DNA of 64,000 bases, from assembly GCF_025574465.1 (NCBI RefSeq), contig NZ_JAOBPP010000021.1, positions 310,001 to 374,000 on the forward strand. Direction: 5' to 3'. This stretch comes from Kordiimonas aestuarii. GTDB lineage: Bacteria; Pseudomonadota; Alphaproteobacteria; Sphingomonadales; Kordiimonadaceae. This document shows positions 24,885-33,899 of the stretch, piece by piece. A model generated the notes under the pieces. The model was not told the origin of the DNA, made no database searches, and saw nothing but the letters and a program-made list of their open reading frames with translations. The first letter of the stretch is position 1. Each line of letters opens with the position of its first letter. The position numbers were made by a program, and so were the translations under genes.

Positions 24885-24914
24885 AAAAAAACCGGCCTCG
24901 ATCAGCCGGTTTTT
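24885..24914 (-). terminator. lepA terminator
   Basis: AAAAAACCGGC pairs with GCCGGTTTTT around an 8-base loop. On the minus strand the stem ends in seven T. It lies 26 bases after the lepA stop. Confidence 0.88.
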
Positions 24915-24939
24915 CTATTTGTTTCTGGCTTGGGCCAAG

Positions 24940-26763
24940 TCAGTTTTCACGCATTTTAAGGGCAGCAATAAACGCTGTGTGCGGAATCTCGACCTTGCCG
25001 TACATACGCATCTTGGCTTTACCCTTTTTCTGCTTCTCCAGAAGCTTTTTCTTCCGGGTAATGTCGCCACCATAACATTTGGCCGTCACATCCTTGCGCA
25101 TGGCGGAAATGGTCTCCCGCGCCACGACCCGGCCACCAATCGCTGCCTGGATCGGGATTTTGAACAGCTGGCGCGGGATGAGGTCCTTCAGCCGCTCACA
25201 CAGCGCCCGACCCCGGCCTTCAGCCTGGCTACGGTGCACCAGCATGGCGAGCGCGTCCACGGGCTCGGCGTTCACGAGAATAGACATTTTCACAAGGTCC
25301 GATTCCTGATAGCCCGCCATGTCATAGTCAAAGCTTGCGTAACCGCGGCTGACCGACTTGAGCCGGTCATAAAAATCATAAACCACCTCATTGAGCGGCA
25401 GCTTGTATTTCACCATAGCGCGCGCACCCGCGTACGTCAGGTCTTCCTGAATACCGCGTTTGTCTTCACACAGTTTCAACACAGCGCCCAGATGCTCATC
25501 CGGCACCAGAATGGTCGCGTTGATCCATGGTTCCTCAATATACTCGATCTTCACCACGTCGAGCATGTCGGCGGGGTTATGCAGTTCCTCCAGCGTACCA
25601 TCGGTTTTGTGGATCTTATAGATCACGCTCGGGCTGGTGGTGATGAGATCAAGGTCAAACTCGCGCAGCAGGCGTTCCTGAATAATCTCAAGGTGCAGCA
25701 TGCCAAGGAAACCACAGCGGAAACCAAAACCAAGCGCGGCCGAGCTTTCGGTCTCGAACTCGAAGCTGGCGTCGTTGAGCCTGAGCTTGCCGAGCGCATC
25801 ACGCAGACGCTCAAATTCGGCACTATCCGCCGGGAACAGGCCGCAGAAGACGACAGAGCGGCTGGGTTTAAAGCCCGCCAATGCCTTGGTACACGGCTTT
25901 TTCGCGTCGGTAATGGTGTCACCCACGTTGGTGTCCGCCACTTCCTTGATGCTGGCTGTGATAAAACCAACCTCGCCGGGGCCGAGCTCCGGCACGATCA
26001 CACCCTTGGGTGTAAAGACGCCGACACGTTCCACAAGATGCTCGCTGCCTGCGGCCATCATCTTGATGGTCTGGCCCTTTTTTATCTTGCCGTCAATGAC
26101 ACGCACCAGCACCATGACGCCGAGGTAGCTGTCATACCAGCTGTCCACCAGCATCGCCTTCAGCGGCGCATCGGGGTCGCCCTCGGGGGCCGGCAGGCGC
26201 GTTACAATCGCCTCAAGCACTTCACTGATACCGATGCCGGACTTGGCGGAACATTCCACCGCTTCCGAGGCATCAAGGCCAATCACATCCTCGATCTGCT
26301 GGCGCACCCGCTCCGGCTCCGCCGCGGGCAGGTCGATCTTGTTCAAGACCGGCACAATCTCATGGTCGTTTTCAATCGCCTGATACACATTCGCAAGCGT
26401 CTGGGCCTCAACGCCCTGGCTGGCGTCCACGATCAGTAGCGAGCCTTCACACGCGCTGAGACAACGGCTGACTTCATAGGCAAAGTCAACGTGACCGGGT
26501 GTATCCATCAGGTTGAGCGTATAGTGCTGGCCGTCCCTGGCTTTATACTCGAGCCGAACAGTTTGTGCCTTGATGGTGATGCCGCGTTCGCGCTCGATAT
26601 CCATCGAATCAAGCACCTGGGCTTTCATCTCGCGGTCTGTCAGCGCACCGGTTGACTGGATCAGGCGGTCGGCCAGGGTGGATTTACCATGGTCGATATG
26701 CGCGATGATGGAGAAGTTACGTATGTTTTTAAGCTCGGTCATGGCCGTACTGTTTACATCCAA
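24940..26763 (-). CDS. lepA: Elongation factor 4 (LepA) GTPase
   Basis: This is a 607-residue ribosome-associated GTPase. G1 is AHIDHGKST (~20-28), the switch/G2 region is [14 protein letters not shown]3 is DTPGH, G4 is NKIDLP and G5 is CSAKSG. The LepA-specific C-terminal domain ends in [23 protein letters not shown], the tail that contacts the A-site tRNA. LepA promotes back-translocation or initiation steps under stress. The start may be eight codons later at 26742 (MTELKN), which matches most homologs; the ribosome site does not decide it. Length is normal. Confidence 0.96.
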   Translation of the reverse strand: MDVNSTAMTELKNIRNFSIIAHIDHGKSTLADRLIQSTGALTDREMKAQVLDSMDIERERGITIKAQTVRLEYKARDGQHYTLNLMDTPGHVDFAYEVSRCLSACEGSLLIVDASQGVEAQTLANVYQAIENDHEIVPVLNKIDLPAAEPERVRQQIEDVIGLDASEAVECSAKSGIGISEVLEAIVTRLPAPEGDPDAPLKAMLVDSWYDSYLGVMVLVRVIDGKIKKGQTIKMMAAGSEHLVERVGVFTPKGVIVPELGPGEVGFITASIKEVADTNVGDTITDAKKPCTKALAGFKPSRSVVFCGLFPADSAEFERLRDALGKLRLNDASFEFETESSAALGFGFRCGFLGMLHLEIIQERLLREFDLDLITTSPSVIYKIHKTDGTLEELHNPADMLDVVKIEYIEEPWINATILVPDEHLGAVLKLCEDKRGIQEDLTYAGARAMVKYKLPLNEVVYDFYDRLKSVSRGYASFDYDMAGYQESDLVKMSILVNAEPVDALAMLVHRSQAEGRGRALCERLKDLIPRQLFKIPIQAAIGGRVVARETISAMRKDVTAKCYGGDITRKKKLLEKQKKGKAKMRMYGKVEIPHTAFIAALKMREN

Positions 26764-26841
26764 ATTATGGTTCTTGTGGGTACAGTTCGGGCCGCATCAC
26801 ACGCGGCCCTTCTGCTTTATCTCGTTTGTCCGGCGTTTACC

Positions 26842-27834
26842 TCAGTAAGGCAGCACACGGTCCGGGGGCCGGTGGCCATCAACAAAGGCGCGAACGTTGA
26901 TCAACACCTTCTCGCCCATGGCCATGCGCGCCTCAACCGTTGCGGACCCCATGTGCGGCAGCAGCACGACGTTATCAAGCTCCAGAAGCTTCGGATTGAT
27001 CTCCGGCTCCTGCTCAAAAACATCAAGGCCCGCCCCCGCGATACGGCCCACCTCAATGAGGTCTGCCAACGCTTCCTCGTCGATAATCTCGCCGCGCGCG
27101 GTGTTGATGATCACCGCATGCGGCTGCAATTTCTTCAACCTAGTCCGGTTCAGCAGGTGATGGGTGTCTTCCGTCAGCGGGCAGTTGACCGACACAAAAT
27201 CCATCCGGCTGAGCATCTCATCAAGGTCGTCCCAATAGGTGGCCTCAAGCTCGCGCTCGGTCTCCGCCGGCAGGCGCTTGCGCTTGTGGTAATGCACCGA
27301 CATGTTAAACGCCTTGGCGCGCCGGGCAATGGCAGTGCCAATACGGCCCATGCCGATAATACCAAGGCGCTTGCCCTGGATGCGGCGCCCCATCAGGAAG
27401 GTGGGCGTCCAGCCGGTCCATTCGCCTGAACGCAGGATTTTCTCACCCTCAAACAGGCGGCGCGGCACGGAAAGAATCAGCGCCATCGCAAGGTCGGCCG
27501 TGTCTTCTGTCAACACACCGGGTGTATTGGTTACCGCGATCCCTTTTTCCTGCGCGGCCGCCACGTCGATATGGTTCACACCAGCGCCAAAATTGGCGAT
27601 CAGCTTCAGCTTTTTGCCCGCCGCCGCAATGACCTCCGCATCGATATCATCGGTCACCGTCGGCACAAGCACGTCAGCGTCCGCCACAGCTTTCTGCAGC
27701 GCCGCTTTATCAAGCGGCTTGTCGCTGAGGTTCAGCGTGACGTCAAAAAGCTCGGCCATGCGCGTTTCGATATTGTCGGGCAGTTTGCGCGTGACAATTA
27801 CCTTTGGGCGATGCCGGTTTCCTGTTTGACTCAT
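26842..27834 (-). CDS. D-2-hydroxyacid dehydrogenase (glyoxylate/hydroxypyruvate reductase type)
   Basis: The 330-residue cytosolic NAD(P)-dependent oxidoreductase has the standard split catalytic domain around a Rossmann fold. The nucleotide loop is GMGRIG (161-166). The catalytic triad of the family is R247 (NTARGEI), E276 (FEQEP) and H294 (PHMGSAT). NFGAGVNHIDV and the overall length fit GyaR-like glyoxylate or hydroxypyruvate reductases. After the Rossmann motif the HYHKRKR segment supplies basic residues that favour NADPH, by family analogy. It is 78 bases upstream of lepA on the same strand. Confidence 0.9.
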   Translation of the reverse strand: MSQTGNRHRPKVIVTRKLPDNIETRMAELFDVTLNLSDKPLDKAALQKAVADADVLVPTVTDDIDAEVIAAAGKKLKLIANFGAGVNHIDVAAAQEKGIAVTNTPGVLTEDTADLAMALILSVPRRLFEGEKILRSGEWTGWTPTFLMGRRIQGKRLGIIGMGRIGTAIARRAKAFNMSVHYHKRKRLPAETERELEATYWDDLDEMLSRMDFVSVNCPLTEDTHHLLNRTRLKKLQPHAVIINTARGEIIDEEALADLIEVGRIAGAGLDVFEQEPEINPKLLELDNVVLLPHMGSATVEARMAMGEKVLINVRAFVDGHRPPDRVLPY

Positions 27835-27949
27835 AGAGCAAAATAACCTTTTCTGACGGGCGAGGGAGGACCCCCGCCAAAAACTTACGCGTTTCTGTAC
27901 CAGAAGGTGCAGGCTCTTTCAAACGCCAAGAGAGTTGGGACCATACGCG

Positions 27950-28438
27950 ATGCAGCGCTTTTTTGCGATTCTTCTGTTTCTGGGCATGTGCGCCACACCT
28001 TTGGGGGCGCGTGACGTTGGGCCCAGCGGCAACCCGCTACCACGGTTTATCTCGTTGGCGGCGGATAAAGCCTATATGCGCACAGGCCCCGGCCTGCAGT
28101 ATCCTGTCGCGTGGGTCTATAAAAGGGATAACCTGCCCCTTGAAGTGGTTGACGAGCATGGCGCCTGGCGCAAGGTGCGCGACCATGACGGCGTTACCGG
28201 CTGGATGCATGTACGCCTGCTCTCAAGCAAACGTACCGCGCTGATCATCGGCGGTGCCCGCCGGCTTTATCATGAACCGGACAGGCAAACCGCCGTACGG
28301 CTGACCGCGGATGCCGGTGTCATCGGCGATGTGCTGGAATGCGATTCGTCCTGGTGCCTGATGGAAATCGATGGCACCCGCGCCTGGATCGAACGGCGTT
28401 TCCTCTGGGGCCTGTATGCCGACGAAATGATCGACTGA
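27950..28438 (+). CDS. Exported SH3-domain protein
   Basis: It has 162 residues from the ATG at 27950. A TTG at 27935 is in frame but less likely. The signal peptide is about 1-20 (FFAILLFLGMCATPLGA). Two bacterial SH3 units follow. The first is AYMRTGPGLQYPVAWVYKRDNLPLEVVDEHGAWRKVRDHDGVTGWMH, the classic SH3_4 pattern. The second spans ARRLYHEPDRQTAVRLTADAGVIGDVLECDSSWCLMEIDGTRAWIER. Such proteins bind peptidoglycan or peptides in the periplasm. Homologs in alphaproteobacteria often sit beside the 2-hydroxyacid dehydrogenase, which is divergent here. Confidence 0.83.
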   Translation: MQRFFAILLFLGMCATPLGARDVGPSGNPLPRFISLAADKAYMRTGPGLQYPVAWVYKRDNLPLEVVDEHGAWRKVRDHDGVTGWMHVRLLSSKRTALIIGGARRLYHEPDRQTAVRLTADAGVIGDVLECDSSWCLMEIDGTRAWIERRFLWGLYADEMID

Positions 28439-28504
28439 CGGAAGACTTTTATCCAGACGGGTTTGCAGCGAAAACCGGGACATGACAAAACCGGAGGATA
28501 CATC

Positions 28505-28670
28505 GTGAAACTCACGCTGCATTATCTCCCCCTTGACTGACTTCCCGGCTGTGGACGCGTATTTTGACCGGCTGGTCGCCCGCCCCACGGTCACTCGCGT
28601 GCTGGCGGGGGCCAAACCCTGGTTCCACCTCTTTCCCTATAGGGACAGGATTCCGCTGCAATTTCACTGA
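28505..28670 (+). pseudogene. Glutathione S-transferase remnant
   Basis: Only the two ends of a GST-like gene remain. A GTG at 28505, behind GGAGGATA, starts VKLTLHYLPLD and stops after 11 codons. From 28539, in another frame, the sequence reads DFPAVDAYFDRLVARPTVTR and then VLAGAKPWFHLFPY, the typical last helix of a GST. About 170 codons between them are gone. It is a decayed gene within the 330-base gap before the pullulanase. Confidence 0.65.
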
Positions 28671-28768
28671 GCCAAATTTAATCATATCCTATTTTTTGCA
28701 ATATTTTTGCACCCCATGACCTGTTACAAATCTTGAGTGTTTTGTCATTCTAGGAGGGGCAGGTGGTC

Positions 28769-31150
28769 ATGAAACGACAATTTTTCGCATTAGTTTGCAG
28801 CGCGGTGATAATGCTGACGACCACCATAAACATGCCGGTCACTGCGGCGCAGGCAGAGCAAGCGAGCGCACCCTACCTGCGCGCTGAAATCCGCACAGAC
28901 AAGGCCGTTTGGGTACACCTGACCGGGGCGGGCCTGCCACTGACAGTCAACGCCTGGGTACTTGAAGATGCCGCTGGCGCCATGGTACCCCTCGCCAGCG
29001 TGCTGCCCAACGGCAAGGACACCGCACTCCTGACACCAGCGGCCGCCATCGACCCACGCCGGGTCTATTATGCCAGGGTGCCCGCGCTCAACCTCAAGGC
29101 GCGGGTGCGGTTTGACGGCTGGTTCCGCACGCTCTATTCCGCCAAGCCCCTTGGCGCCACCATCAGCCCCGACGGCAACACCACCAGTTTCCGCGTGTTC
29201 TCCCCGCGCGCGACGGCGGTGAAGCTTTACCTTTATGACAATGCCACCGACGGGCCAGCCGCGGCGCGGGAGGTTATCCCCATGCGCCGCGACAAAGACG
29301 GCGTGTTTGAGGCCATACTCAAGAGCAACCTCAAGGGCACATGGTATGATTTCACCGCCCATGGCCCCAATGACCCGGGCAACGAATTCTATGAGCAGAA
29401 ACCCGCACACCTGAGCGACCCTTATGCGCTGGTACAAAACGAGAGCTACGGCAAAAGCCGGGTGTGGGACGACATCCATCCGGCCCGACCGCTGAAAGGC
29501 AGCCGCCCCGCCATGAAAGACGTGGTGGCCTATGAGGTGCACGTGCAGGACTTCACCGACCTGTTGCCTGTCGGGGATGATTTGAAGGGTACTATCCCTG
29601 CCATGGCGGTGACGGGCCTGACCAACAGCCGGGGGGAGCCGATCGGGTTTGACTATCTTGTGAACCTCGGCGTGAATGTGGTGCACCTGATGCCAATGCA
29701 GGAATATCACCACTACCCGGACAGCGAGTGGCAGGCAGCGTTCAGCCAAGATGCAGAGATGGCCGACCTCGCCATCGCGGACGAGAATTACCAGTGGGGC
29801 TACAGCACCACGCACGCCTTCGCCATTGAGAATCGCTACCGGCAGAGGGGCACGGAACCGGGGGAGGAGCGCCAGCAGCTTGCCGACCTGATTGACGCTT
29901 TCCACGCCCGTGGCATCGCAGTGATTGTCGACATTGTGCCCAACCATACCGGTGAGGACATGCGCGGGAGCAAAAAACCGCTGAACTTCAACGGCTTCGA
30001 CAAGATGTATTATTACCGTACGGATGATGATGGCCAACACATCGGGCCCTATGGCAATGAAGTGAAAACCGAGGATCGCCCGATGGTACAGCGCTGGATT
30101 ATCGACCAGGCAAAACACCTGATCGACGCCTTTGGTTTTGACGGTTTCCGCATCGACCTTGCAGGCCAACTGGACGAACAGACTCTGAAGAAACTGCGGG
30201 CCGAGGTGGGTGAGAACATCATCATCTATGGCGAACCGTGGATTGATGTGACCGACCCTTATATCCGCGCCAACCCGGACTGGGACTGGTACAAGGAAGA
30301 TGCGCCCATCACCTTCTTCCAGGACACGGCGCGTAACGCCTTCAAGGGCTCACCCTTTGTTCTGGAAGACAAACGCACCGACCGGGGGTATGCTGGCGGC
30401 AACGCATCCCTGCGCGCTGACGCCATGAAAGCGCTGACCAATGATTACGCGGAGGAGCGCGAAAGCCCGAGCCAGGGCCTCAATTACCTTGATATTCATG
30501 ACAACTGGGCGCTGGCGGACCGCTTTGCCACCTCAGGCTGGGATGGTCGCAAGGGGGTTGACGCCGGCAACTACCGCATCGCGGCCACGCTTCTTTTCAC
30601 GAGCCAAGGGCCCATTGTCCTTCACGGCGGGTCGGAGATCATGCGCAGCAAGGGCCTGTCGAAAATCGAGGATGTGGTCAAGCAATCAAGCTCAGGCGAG
30701 GTGCGCCTCAAGGGGCGGGACGACACCTATAACCAGCGTGCGCCCAACTGGTTCCAGTGGGAACAGGTGGGACAGACGGAAGGCCCGAACAACTACAAGG
30801 CCATGCATGCTTTCTGGAAAGGGCTAATCGATTTCCGCCTGTCGGAGGCGGGCGAGGTTTTCCGCCAAAGCACCCATGTGTCCAACCAGTACCAGTGGAT
30901 ATTGCCGGCAGACGAATCGCTGCTTGGTTACATCATCGGCGGCGAGGTGCTGGTACTGTTGAACGTAGGCGAGGCATCCGGCACATTCGAGGATATCACG
31001 CTTCCCGAAGGCGACTGGATGCTGGTCGCCAGCGATGACGCGGTGGACCATATAAACGGTGTAGCAGGCTCCATGGCAAAGCTCACCGGCGACACAGCAC
31101 AAACGTTTGAGGTCCCCGCCGCGGGTGTGCGCATCTGGCGCCGGAAGTAA
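28769..31150 (+). CDS. Exported pullulanase-type glycoside hydrolase (GH13)
   Basis: This is a 793-residue protein. ATG at 28769 follows AGGAGGGG and opens a signal peptide (about 1-27, ending TAAQA). An N-terminal beta domain leads to a CBM48-like module (~135-210, TTSFRVFSPRATAVKLYLYD). The catalytic barrel has YQWGYSTTHAF (the YNWGY motif of type I pullulanases), VDIVPNH, the nucleophile D463 in FDGFRIDLAG, the acid/base E489 in IIYGEPW, and D578 in DIHDNW. It should split alpha-1,6 bonds in pullulan, glycogen or limit dextrins outside the cytoplasm. FRIDLAG replaces the more common FRFDLMG. No maltodextrin transporter is next to it. Confidence 0.9.
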   Translation: MKRQFFALVCSAVIMLTTTINMPVTAAQAEQASAPYLRAEIRTDKAVWVHLTGAGLPLTVNAWVLEDAAGAMVPLASVLPNGKDTALLTPAAAIDPRRVYYARVPALNLKARVRFDGWFRTLYSAKPLGATISPDGNTTSFRVFSPRATAVKLYLYDNATDGPAAAREVIPMRRDKDGVFEAILKSNLKGTWYDFTAHGPNDPGNEFYEQKPAHLSDPYALVQNESYGKSRVWDDIHPARPLKGSRPAMKDVVAYEVHVQDFTDLLPVGDDLKGTIPAMAVTGLTNSRGEPIGFDYLVNLGVNVVHLMPMQEYHHYPDSEWQAAFSQDAEMADLAIADENYQWGYSTTHAFAIENRYRQRGTEPGEERQQLADLIDAFHARGIAVIVDIVPNHTGEDMRGSKKPLNFNGFDKMYYYRTDDDGQHIGPYGNEVKTEDRPMVQRWIIDQAKHLIDAFGFDGFRIDLAGQLDEQTLKKLRAEVGENIIIYGEPWIDVTDPYIRANPDWDWYKEDAPITFFQDTARNAFKGSPFVLEDKRTDRGYAGGNASLRADAMKALTNDYAEERESPSQGLNYLDIHDNWALADRFATSGWDGRKGVDAGNYRIAATLLFTSQGPIVLHGGSEIMRSKGLSKIEDVVKQSSSGEVRLKGRDDTYNQRAPNWFQWEQVGQTEGPNNYKAMHAFWKGLIDFRLSEAGEVFRQSTHVSNQYQWILPADESLLGYIIGGEVLVLLNVGEASGTFEDITLPEGDWMLVASDDAVDHINGVAGSMAKLTGDTAQTFEVPAAGVRIWRRK

Positions 31151-31172
31151 GAATTTGCCATAACCGGAACAT

Positions 31173-31204
31173 AGGGTTGGTGCCTGCACGCTAACCTTTT
31201 TTTC
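31173..31204 (+). terminator. Terminator after the pullulanase gene
   Basis: AGGGTTGGTG pairs imperfectly with CACGCTAACCT around a CCTG loop, followed by about seven T. It is 22 bases after the stop codon. Confidence 0.65.
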
Positions 31205-31222
31205 TGCGCAGCATTCTATGCC

Positions 31223-31252
31223 TTGACGAACTTATATAAGTACTTACATAAT
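31223..31252 (+). promoter_or_regulatory. Sigma-70 promoter with palindromic operator for the MarR-GNAT operon
   Basis: TTGACG (31223-31228) and CATAAT (31247-31252) are 18 bases apart. Between them lies the perfect 12-bp palindrome ACTTATATAAGT (31230-31241). A repressor bound there would block RNA polymerase, and the MarR domain encoded 40 bases downstream is the obvious candidate, by inference. Confidence 0.65.
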
Positions 31253-31292
31253 TTATCCAAGCGAGGACAGGAACGGTTGCTGGGAGGCATAT

Positions 31293-32246
31293 ATGAGCAT
31301 TCCTGATGAATTATTTTTTGAGCTGGGCATCGGCACCCGCATGCGCCGGCTCTCTGAGCAGATGAGCGCGGACGCCGACCGCGTCTACAAGGAAGCCGGT
31401 ACCGACTTCCGTGTGAGTTATTTCTATGTCATCTATGCGCTTTTTGAGCGTGGCAGCATGCCAATATCCGAGATCGCCCGGCTTGCCGGTTTCTCCCATT
31501 CCGCCGTCAGCCAGACGGTCAAGCGGCTGGGGAAATTCGGCTGGGTTGAAACCCTGTCGACCGAGGACGGGCGGCAAAAGCTTGTCACCTTGACGGACGA
31601 CGGCAAAAAGCTGGTTGATGATGTGAAGCCCTTCTGGTTTGCGCTCGAACGCGCGGTGAAGGCCGCGATGGCGGAAGCGGATGTCGACCTTCTGGCAGCG
31701 CTGGACGGGCTTGAAAGCGCGCTGAAGTCCAAAAGCATGTATGACCGCCTGCGCGAAGAACAGGTGCTGCGCGACAGGCCTGCGTTTGAAATTGTGCCCT
31801 ATGATACCGCCTACCGGCAGGCGTTTTATGACCTCAATATCGCCTGGGTACGGCAATATTTCAAAGTGGAGCCCATTGATGAAAAGGTGCTGTCGGACCC
31901 TGAGGGCACCATCCTCGATAAGGGCGGCGAAATTTATTTCGCCGTGGCTAACGGCCGCGCCGTGGGGGCGGTTGCCCTGAAGGCCGAAGGCGACGGGCGT
32001 TTTGAACTGACAAAACTGGGCGTCGATCCCAATGTACGCAAAGGCGGCATGGGCCGCGCACTGTGCGAAAAGGTGATCGAACGGTTCAGGGCCCGAGGGG
32101 GCAAGACACTGTACCTTGAGACCAACACCGTGCTGACACCGGCGATCGCGCTCTATGACAAAATCGGCTTTGTCGAGATGGCCCCACCCGTGCCAAGCCC
32201 TTATGAGCGCGCAAACTATTATATGGAATGGCGGGAGCAGGCCTGA
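31293..32246 (+). CDS. MarR-type regulator fused to a GNAT acetyltransferase
   Basis: The 317-residue fusion has a MarR winged helix at residues ~1-145 (SEIARLAGFSHSAVSQTVKRLGKFGWVETLSTEDGRQKLVTLTDDGKKLV). A GNAT domain follows at ~160-317, with AVANGRAVGAVALKAEGDGRFELTKLGVDPNVRKGGMGRALCEKVIERF carrying the acetyl-CoA loop R-x-x-G-x-G/A. The fold order regulator-enzyme suggests that DNA binding responds to, or is modified by, acetylation of a small ligand. Its stop overlaps the next start (TGATG), so the two are translationally coupled. The promoter carries a palindrome fit for autoregulation. Such MarR-GNAT fusions exist in other bacteria, but their substrates are mostly unknown. Confidence 0.88.
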   Translation: MSIPDELFFELGIGTRMRRLSEQMSADADRVYKEAGTDFRVSYFYVIYALFERGSMPISEIARLAGFSHSAVSQTVKRLGKFGWVETLSTEDGRQKLVTLTDDGKKLVDDVKPFWFALERAVKAAMAEADVDLLAALDGLESALKSKSMYDRLREEQVLRDRPAFEIVPYDTAYRQAFYDLNIAWVRQYFKVEPIDEKVLSDPEGTILDKGGEIYFAVANGRAVGAVALKAEGDGRFELTKLGVDPNVRKGGMGRALCEKVIERFRARGGKTLYLETNTVLTPAIALYDKIGFVEMAPPVPSPYERANYYMEWREQA

Positions 32247-33154
32247 TGCGTATCGAGACCTATAAGCCGGATTATGCCCAGGCATTCCGCGACCTCAACC
32301 TTGCGTGGCTGGAAAAATATTTCACCGTTGAGCCCATACACCTGCATGTGCTCGACAATCCCGAAGGCTCGATCATCGCCTCCGGCGGCGAGGTGTTTTT
32401 TGCCCTTGAGGGCGACCGCATCATCGGCACCGTCGCGGTGCGGGCACTGGGTGGTGGCCGTTATGAACTGACCAAACTGGGCGTGGACCCATCGGCACAG
32501 GGCAGCGGTGCCGGACGGGCCCTGTGTGTCGCGGTTACCGACTGGTTTCTTGAGGTGGGTGGCACACTGCTGTTCCTTGAAACCCATAGCAAGCTCAAAC
32601 CCGCCATGCGCCTTTATGAAAAGCTCGGCTTTGAGCTGGCAGAAAACCCGGACGGGGACGGCTATGCAGGCACCGACTGTTACATGGAATGGCGCGCGCC
32701 CGAGGTGGTGATCCACAAGGCGCAACGGCCTGAGGATATCAAAGCCTGCAAGGACGTGTTTCGCGCCTTCTCTGAATGGTTACCCATTGACCTTGGTTTC
32801 CAGGATTTTGAGGCCGAGATGGCGCGTTTCCCCGAAGGTTATGTACACCTGCTGATTGCCAAACGCGCGGGCAAGCCCGTGGGTGCCGTGGCGCTGAAGG
32901 CACATGATACCGAGGTGTGCGAGATGAAGCGGCTTTATATGCTGCCGGAAGCACAGGGCACAGGGGCGGGCCGCGCCATCTGTGAGCGCCTGATGGCGGA
33001 CGCCCGCGCCCTTGGCTACAAGACCATGCTGCTGGATAGTCTGCGACGGCTTGAAGCCGCTGTCGCGCTATACGGTAAACTCGGCTTCGAGGAAATTGCG
33101 CCCTATAACTTCAACCCCGAAGACGATGTTGTCTATATGAGCCGGACACTTTAG
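32246..33154 (+). CDS. Tandem double-GNAT acetyltransferase
   Basis: This is a 302-residue protein with two GNAT domains. The first (1-150) is closely related to the GNAT half of the preceding fusion: it shares DLNLAWLEKYFTVEPI against DLNIAWVRQYFKVEPI, and the same ELTKLGVDP acetyl-CoA strand. The second (~153-302) is more distant and has EMKRLYMLPEAQGTGAGRAICERL and LGYKTMLLDSLRRLEAAVALYGKLGF. ATG at 32246 overlaps the upstream TGA. The pair suggests domain duplication followed by divergence. The cytosolic substrate is unknown; detoxification of an amine or a role with the MarR partner is possible. Confidence 0.87.
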   Translation: MRIETYKPDYAQAFRDLNLAWLEKYFTVEPIHLHVLDNPEGSIIASGGEVFFALEGDRIIGTVAVRALGGGRYELTKLGVDPSAQGSGAGRALCVAVTDWFLEVGGTLLFLETHSKLKPAMRLYEKLGFELAENPDGDGYAGTDCYMEWRAPEVVIHKAQRPEDIKACKDVFRAFSEWLPIDLGFQDFEAEMARFPEGYVHLLIAKRAGKPVGAVALKAHDTEVCEMKRLYMLPEAQGTGAGRAICERLMADARALGYKTMLLDSLRRLEAAVALYGKLGFEEIAPYNFNPEDDVVYMSRTL

Positions 33155-33229
33155 CCCGGCTTTCCAGCCGCACAACATGGTTAATAAAGCGTTAGGGTTT
33201 CTAACCAACCTGCACTATCTGACGCACCC

Positions 33230-33700
33230 CTAGCTGTGCGGCCCTGTGCGGCGGGTTTCCTTGGCACGCTTGGCGGCACGACCGGCGGACAGCGCGAGGA
33301 TATCGGCCTGGTGGTCGCCAATGGCCGCCAGCAGTTGCGCGGCGGAGCGTTCATAAAGCTTGAGGCCAACCTTCACCGCCGCCTGCCCTTCTTCCGTCAG
33401 CTTGATATGCTGGGTGCGGGCGTCAAGACGGCTGTGTTTACGCTCCACAAGGCCTTCTCTTTCCAGCTTGGTCAGCATGGTGCTGGCGGACGCGCGACGC
33501 ACCGCCATGGCATCGGCCAGATCGCTGAGGCGCGGGCCAAAACGCTCGGTCGCGGTTTCAGCGCGCTGTACATTGGCCTCCAGCAGCCCAATGGTGCGCA
33601 GATACGCAAATTCGTTGAAGGTGCGGCCTTCGCACGCGGCATTCGCCCATTCAAGGGTCAGGAAACGATGAACCTGTTCTAACCAGTCTGCCTTACTCAT
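33230..33700 (-). CDS. MarR-family transcriptional regulator
   Basis: This is a 156-residue winged-helix protein. The DNA-binding core is LSDLADAMAVRRASASTMLTKLEREGLVERKHSRLDARTQHIKLTEEGQAAV. The wing residues RLDAR correspond to the conserved D-x-R of MarR. N- and C-terminal helices form the dimer interface. It faces the GNAT gene convergently, with a 75-base gap. An inverted repeat in its own promoter may be its operator. Ligand and targets are unknown. Confidence 0.85.
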   Translation of the reverse strand: MSKADWLEQVHRFLTLEWANAACEGRTFNEFAYLRTIGLLEANVQRAETATERFGPRLSDLADAMAVRRASASTMLTKLEREGLVERKHSRLDARTQHIKLTEEGQAAVKVGLKLYERSAAQLLAAIGDHQADILALSAGRAAKRAKETRRTGPHS

Positions 33701-33778
33701 ACCCCTCTGCCCCCAGAGTTATCGGGTTTGCTACGAACTTTTTGTCTGGCCACCTGCTTGAAACAACAAAGACCACAC

Positions 33779-33820
33779 TGTTAGTTCGCCTAACAAACAA
33801 CGATGACGGGCTGATGTCAA
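33779..33820 (-). promoter_or_regulatory. Promoter and inverted-repeat operator of the MarR gene
   Basis: On the minus strand TTGACA (33815-33820) is a full -35. The -10 about 17 bases on is weak. The repeat TGTTAG-N5-CTAACA (33779-33795) overlaps the -10 region and suits a dimeric MarR repressor. Both points are inference from pattern. Confidence 0.5.
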
Positions 33821-33843
33821 TACTGGCTTTGGATTGGCTTTTC

Positions 33844-33876
33844 CAACAAAAAAGGCGGGACACCAATCCCGCCTTT
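33844..33876 (-). terminator. Terminator of the flavin oxidoreductase gene
   Basis: AAAGGCGGGA (33851-33860) pairs with TCCCGCCTTT (33867-33876). Read on the minus strand the stem is followed by a T-rich tract (TTTTTTTGTTGG). Confidence 0.9.
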
Positions 33877-33899
33877 CCCAAATTCTGTTGTCGTGCGCT

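Noticed and set aside
24877..26439. 520-codon open frame antisense to lepA
   Set aside because: Same reason: its composition follows lepA on the other strand, and its start lies in the lepA terminator.
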